The notes under the pieces are model-generated. The model searched no databases. It worked only from the letters and a program-made list of their open reading frames with translations, and had not been told where the DNA came from. 8,498 nucleotides of DNA, taken from the NCBI GenBank assembly GCA_900321915.1, contig ONXW01000035.1, positions 1 through 8,498 of the forward strand, written 5' to 3'. The stretch comes from an uncultured Eubacteriales bacterium. Lineage in GTDB: Bacteria; Bacillota; Clostridia; Lachnospirales; Lachnospiraceae. Positions 6,831 through 8,498 of the stretch are shown in pieces; position 1 is the stretch's first letter; each line of letters opens with the position of its first letter. The translations under genes and the position numbers were made by a program.

Positions 6831-6833
6831 TTT
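6787..6833 (+). terminator. Strong intrinsic terminator of the candidate ncRNA
   Basis: Bases 6787-6800 pair with 6814-6827 (14 bp, one G-U), with a 13-base purine loop. The arm runs into TTTTATTT (6826-6833). On the minus strand the same stem could help stop transcription coming from the glycosylase/radical SAM gene, but there the downstream U-tract is poor. The 70 bases between this stem and the stop codon at 6901 hold no gene. Confidence 0.88.
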
Positions 6834-6900
6834 GCGTATTTGCGCGATGCGGCCGGAGAGCTGCCGCCGCGCCTGCACGGGCGGACATCCGACCTGCTTA

Positions 6901-8277
6901 TTATATTCCCTCCAGGGAAAACGGCGGCGTATATTCCTCCCGGGCACTGCTCTTTTCCTGCATAAAGCCTCTGTCCAGGCCGAGCTGTATGGCGCGGTCG
7001 ATAACTTTGCCGTATTCGTAGGTGGTGATCCGGCGGTTGATGTCCGGATGTTCGGCGCTTCTGTAAAACGGCGTGTACTGGCTCATGATGCTCAACAGGA
7101 AGCTGTCCCCCGGCAGCTCTTTTTTGATCTGCTCCAGCAGCCGTATGGAATCATCCTTATGGCCCGGAAGGACCAGGTGGCGGATCATGACGCCCCGGGT
7201 GAGGAGGCCGTTTTCGACGACCGGCGGCCCGGAGAGAGCAATCATTTTCCGGATGGCCCGGATGGCGGTTTCGTTATAGTCCGGCGCGGCCGAGAGGCGG
7301 CCGGAGAGTTCCCTGTCAAAATATTTGAGGTCCGGAAGCCAGACAGAGACATAGGGGGCGAGCAGCTCCACGGCTTCCTCCGTCTCGTAGCCCCCGGAAT
7401 TATAGACGACGGGGATGGCGAGCTTCCCGCGGACGGCTTCCAGCGCTTCCAGGACGGAAGGCAGGTACGGCACCGCGGTGACCAGGTTGATATTGTGCGC
7501 CCCCTGCTTTTGCAGTTCCAGGAAGATTTCCGAAAGCCTGCCGGAAGAGACCGGTTTTCCGAAGTTTTCCTGGCTGATTTTATAGTTCTGGCAGAAGCAG
7601 CACCGGAGCGTGCAGCCGGTAAAAAAGACGGTGCCGCTGCCGCGCTCCCCGCTGATAACGGGTTCCTCCCACGGGTGCAGGGCGGCCCGGGCGAGCACCG
7701 GCCAGGGCGGCGCCTGGCAGAAACCGCGGCCGTCATACCGGCTGATTCCGCACTGCCTGGGGCAGAGGCGGCAGTTCCGGTAGCTTACGGGCATGTCCAG
7801 GGGAATGTTGATGCGCTTCCACTCCTCCGAGAGCTTTTCCAGGCTGAAGGCCGCGTTGGCCGGGCTGGTGGAGGGGAGCTTCACGGCGGGGATGCCCGTC
7901 ACGGGGCGGATATAGCGCTCGTACAGGTTCCAGGATGTTGTGCCGTTGCAGTATATCATCTCGATGGGAGCCCCCGACAGGATGGGGGACAGGTCGTTCG
8001 GGACGGCATTGCGGATGGAGCTGTCGCTGGAGCCGCGGATGTCGCAGCTGCCGATGACATCCCAGAGGGCGATGCGGTTCCGGAGGAGAAATGCTTTCTT
8101 CTGCTCGATGGTCTCCGGCACGGCTTCCTTCCGGAGGCTGGCAGCAAGGGTCCAGAACCGGTTGCGGGGATGGCCGTAAAAAAAGTTCATCTCCCTGGAT
8201 TTCACCGAGGGAAATGAACCGAGAATCAGGATGCGGGACCGGCTGTCATACAGGGCCGGAAAGGGGTGGACTGGCAT
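6901..8277 (-). CDS. Fusion of DNA-deoxyinosine glycosylase (UDG family 6) and PflX-like radical SAM protein
   Basis: The 458-residue protein has two complete domains. Residues 1 to about 155 are a hypoxanthine-DNA glycosylase, which excises deaminated adenine (deoxyinosine). It begins MPVHPFPALYDSRSRILILG and carries GSFPSVKSRE (20-29), FYGHPRNRFW (33-42) with N39 at the position I recall as catalytic in this family, IALWDVIGSCDIRGSSDSSI (69-88) and LPSTSPANA (134-142). Residues about 165-440 match the PflX-like radical SAM group (COG1313-type). They have an N-terminal cysteine cluster (C169, C172, C176, C187), the cluster motif CTLRCCFC (C222, C226, C229), VVYNSGGYE (291-299), WLPDLKYF (313-320) and IRHLVLPGH (365-373). 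A linker of about 10 residues joins them. The only nearby internal ATG (M162) lacks a ribosome site. The start has AAGGAG 7 bases upstream. The radical SAM substrate is unknown. Confidence 0.9.
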   Translation of the reverse strand: MPVHPFPALYDSRSRILILGSFPSVKSREMNFFYGHPRNRFWTLAASLRKEAVPETIEQKKAFLLRNRIALWDVIGSCDIRGSSDSSIRNAVPNDLSPILSGAPIEMIYCNGTTSWNLYERYIRPVTGIPAVKLPSTSPANAAFSLEKLSEEWKRINIPLDMPVSYRNCRLCPRQCGISRYDGRGFCQAPPWPVLARAALHPWEEPVISGERGSGTVFFTGCTLRCCFCQNYKISQENFGKPVSSGRLSEIFLELQKQGAHNINLVTAVPYLPSVLEALEAVRGKLAIPVVYNSGGYETEEAVELLAPYVSVWLPDLKYFDRELSGRLSAAPDYNETAIRAIRKMIALSGPPVVENGLLTRGVMIRHLVLPGHKDDSIRLLEQIKKELPGDSFLLSIMSQYTPFYRSAEHPDINRRITTYEYGKVIDRAIQLGLDRGFMQEKSSAREEYTPPFSLEGI

Positions 8278-8288
8278 AAAACCTCTCC

Positions 8289-8317
8289 TTGATTTATGTT
8301 CGGCTGGATTATATAAT
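8289..8317 (+). promoter_or_regulatory. Promoter of the right-edge gene
   Basis: TTGATT (8289-8294) and TATAAT (8312-8317) are 17 bases apart, giving a start near 8324, about 38 nt before the ATG at 8362. A second TATAAT lies at 8325-8330 without a good -35. The -35 overlaps the ribosome site (8285-8290) of the divergent gene. Confidence 0.7.
8308..8313 (-). promoter_or_regulatory. Candidate -10 of the divergent glycosylase/radical SAM gene
   Basis: On the minus strand these bases read TATAAT and overlap the plus-strand -10 by two bases. No convincing -35 is seen at 16-18 bases (GGTAGA at 17). If real, polymerase binding at the two promoters would be mutually exclusive. Confidence 0.4.
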
Positions 8318-8361
8318 TATGAGATATAATTCTACCACATAACGGGAGAAGAAGAAACCAG

Positions 8362-8498
8362 ATGAACGAAAACAATCAGAACAAGGACAGCGGCAATTCG
8401 CCGAAGAAAAATTATACAGCCCTCCTGGTCACCCTGATTTTCACCCTCTTTATCGTGGGGGCGATGCACAGCTGGTGGCAGCAGAGCCGGTCGGAGCA
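8362..8498 (+). CDS. N-terminus of a membrane-anchored protein, possibly FtsH (partial)
   Basis: Forty-five residues are visible before the window ends. A polar Asn/Lys/Ser-rich leader (1-17, starting MNENNQNKDSGNSPKK) is followed by one hydrophobic segment (about 18-36, YTALLVTLIFTLFIVGAM), then SWWQQSRSE. A short polar tail, a single transmembrane helix and then an extracytoplasmic stretch is how clostridial FtsH proteases begin. That fits, but no AAA+ or zinc-binding motif is in view, so other single-pass membrane proteins remain possible. The ribosome site is modest (GGGAGAAG, 8344-8351, about 10 bases from the ATG). The promoter at 8289-8317 supports a real gene start here. Confidence 0.6.
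   Translation, partial: MNENNQNKDSGNSPKKNYTALLVTLIFTLFIVGAMHSWWQQSRSE

Noticed and set aside
6745..8217. 490-residue plus-strand open frame
   Set aside because: It runs through the ncRNA terminator and then antisense to the glycosylase/radical SAM gene. No ribosome site fits its start and its composition is that of a shadow frame.
1..8498. CRISPR array, insertion sequence, phage or integron features
   Set aside because: No regularly spaced repeats, transposase or recombinase motifs, or paired terminal inverted repeats are visible. The gene content is chromosomal housekeeping.

Overview
The window looks like a chromosomal segment of a GC-rich anaerobic Clostridia bacterium, most likely a Lachnospiraceae member. 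The reasons are a DUF5688-type protein (a family I associate almost entirely with Lachnospiraceae), strong AAGGAGG-type ribosome binding sites, an uncoded tRNA CCA end, and the match of each gene to clostridial versions. This is inference from protein character, not from a database search.

Layout, left to right. The Ala/Gly-rich C-terminal tail of an unidentified protein ends at 88 and is followed by a perfect 17-bp hairpin. A strong sigma-A-type promoter then drives a tRNA-Gln(CUG) gene with its own terminator. Next comes a tightly packed plus-strand series: a TtcA-type tRNA thiolase, SurE nucleotidase, UvrB, and a split ThrE-type transporter (YjjP-like plus YjjB-like). Spacings run from a 4-nt overlap to about 27 nt, so they are probably one operon. 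I see no promoter of its own; the series starts just behind the tRNA terminator. A convergent minus-strand DUF5688 gene overlaps the 3' end of yjjB by 103 bp.

From about 6172 to 6900 there is no convincing protein gene. This AT-rich, purine-rich island holds a full-consensus promoter (TTGACA, 17 nt, TATAAT), about 340 bases with several nested and abutting complementary helices, and a strong intrinsic terminator. I read it as a gene for a structured noncoding RNA of about 385 nt. It does not match RNase P RNA, tmRNA, SRP RNA or 6S RNA by the signatures I know.

On the minus strand beyond it lies a 458-residue protein that fuses a complete DNA-deoxyinosine (hypoxanthine) glycosylase domain to a complete PflX-like radical SAM domain. 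Back-to-back promoters separate it from a plus-strand gene running off the end, whose N-terminus (polar leader, one membrane segment) resembles an FtsH-type start.

Themes are housekeeping: tRNA and tRNA modification, nucleotide and DNA damage handling (SurE, UvrB, inosine glycosylase) and small-metabolite export. The two most unusual items are the candidate structured RNA and the glycosylase/radical SAM fusion.
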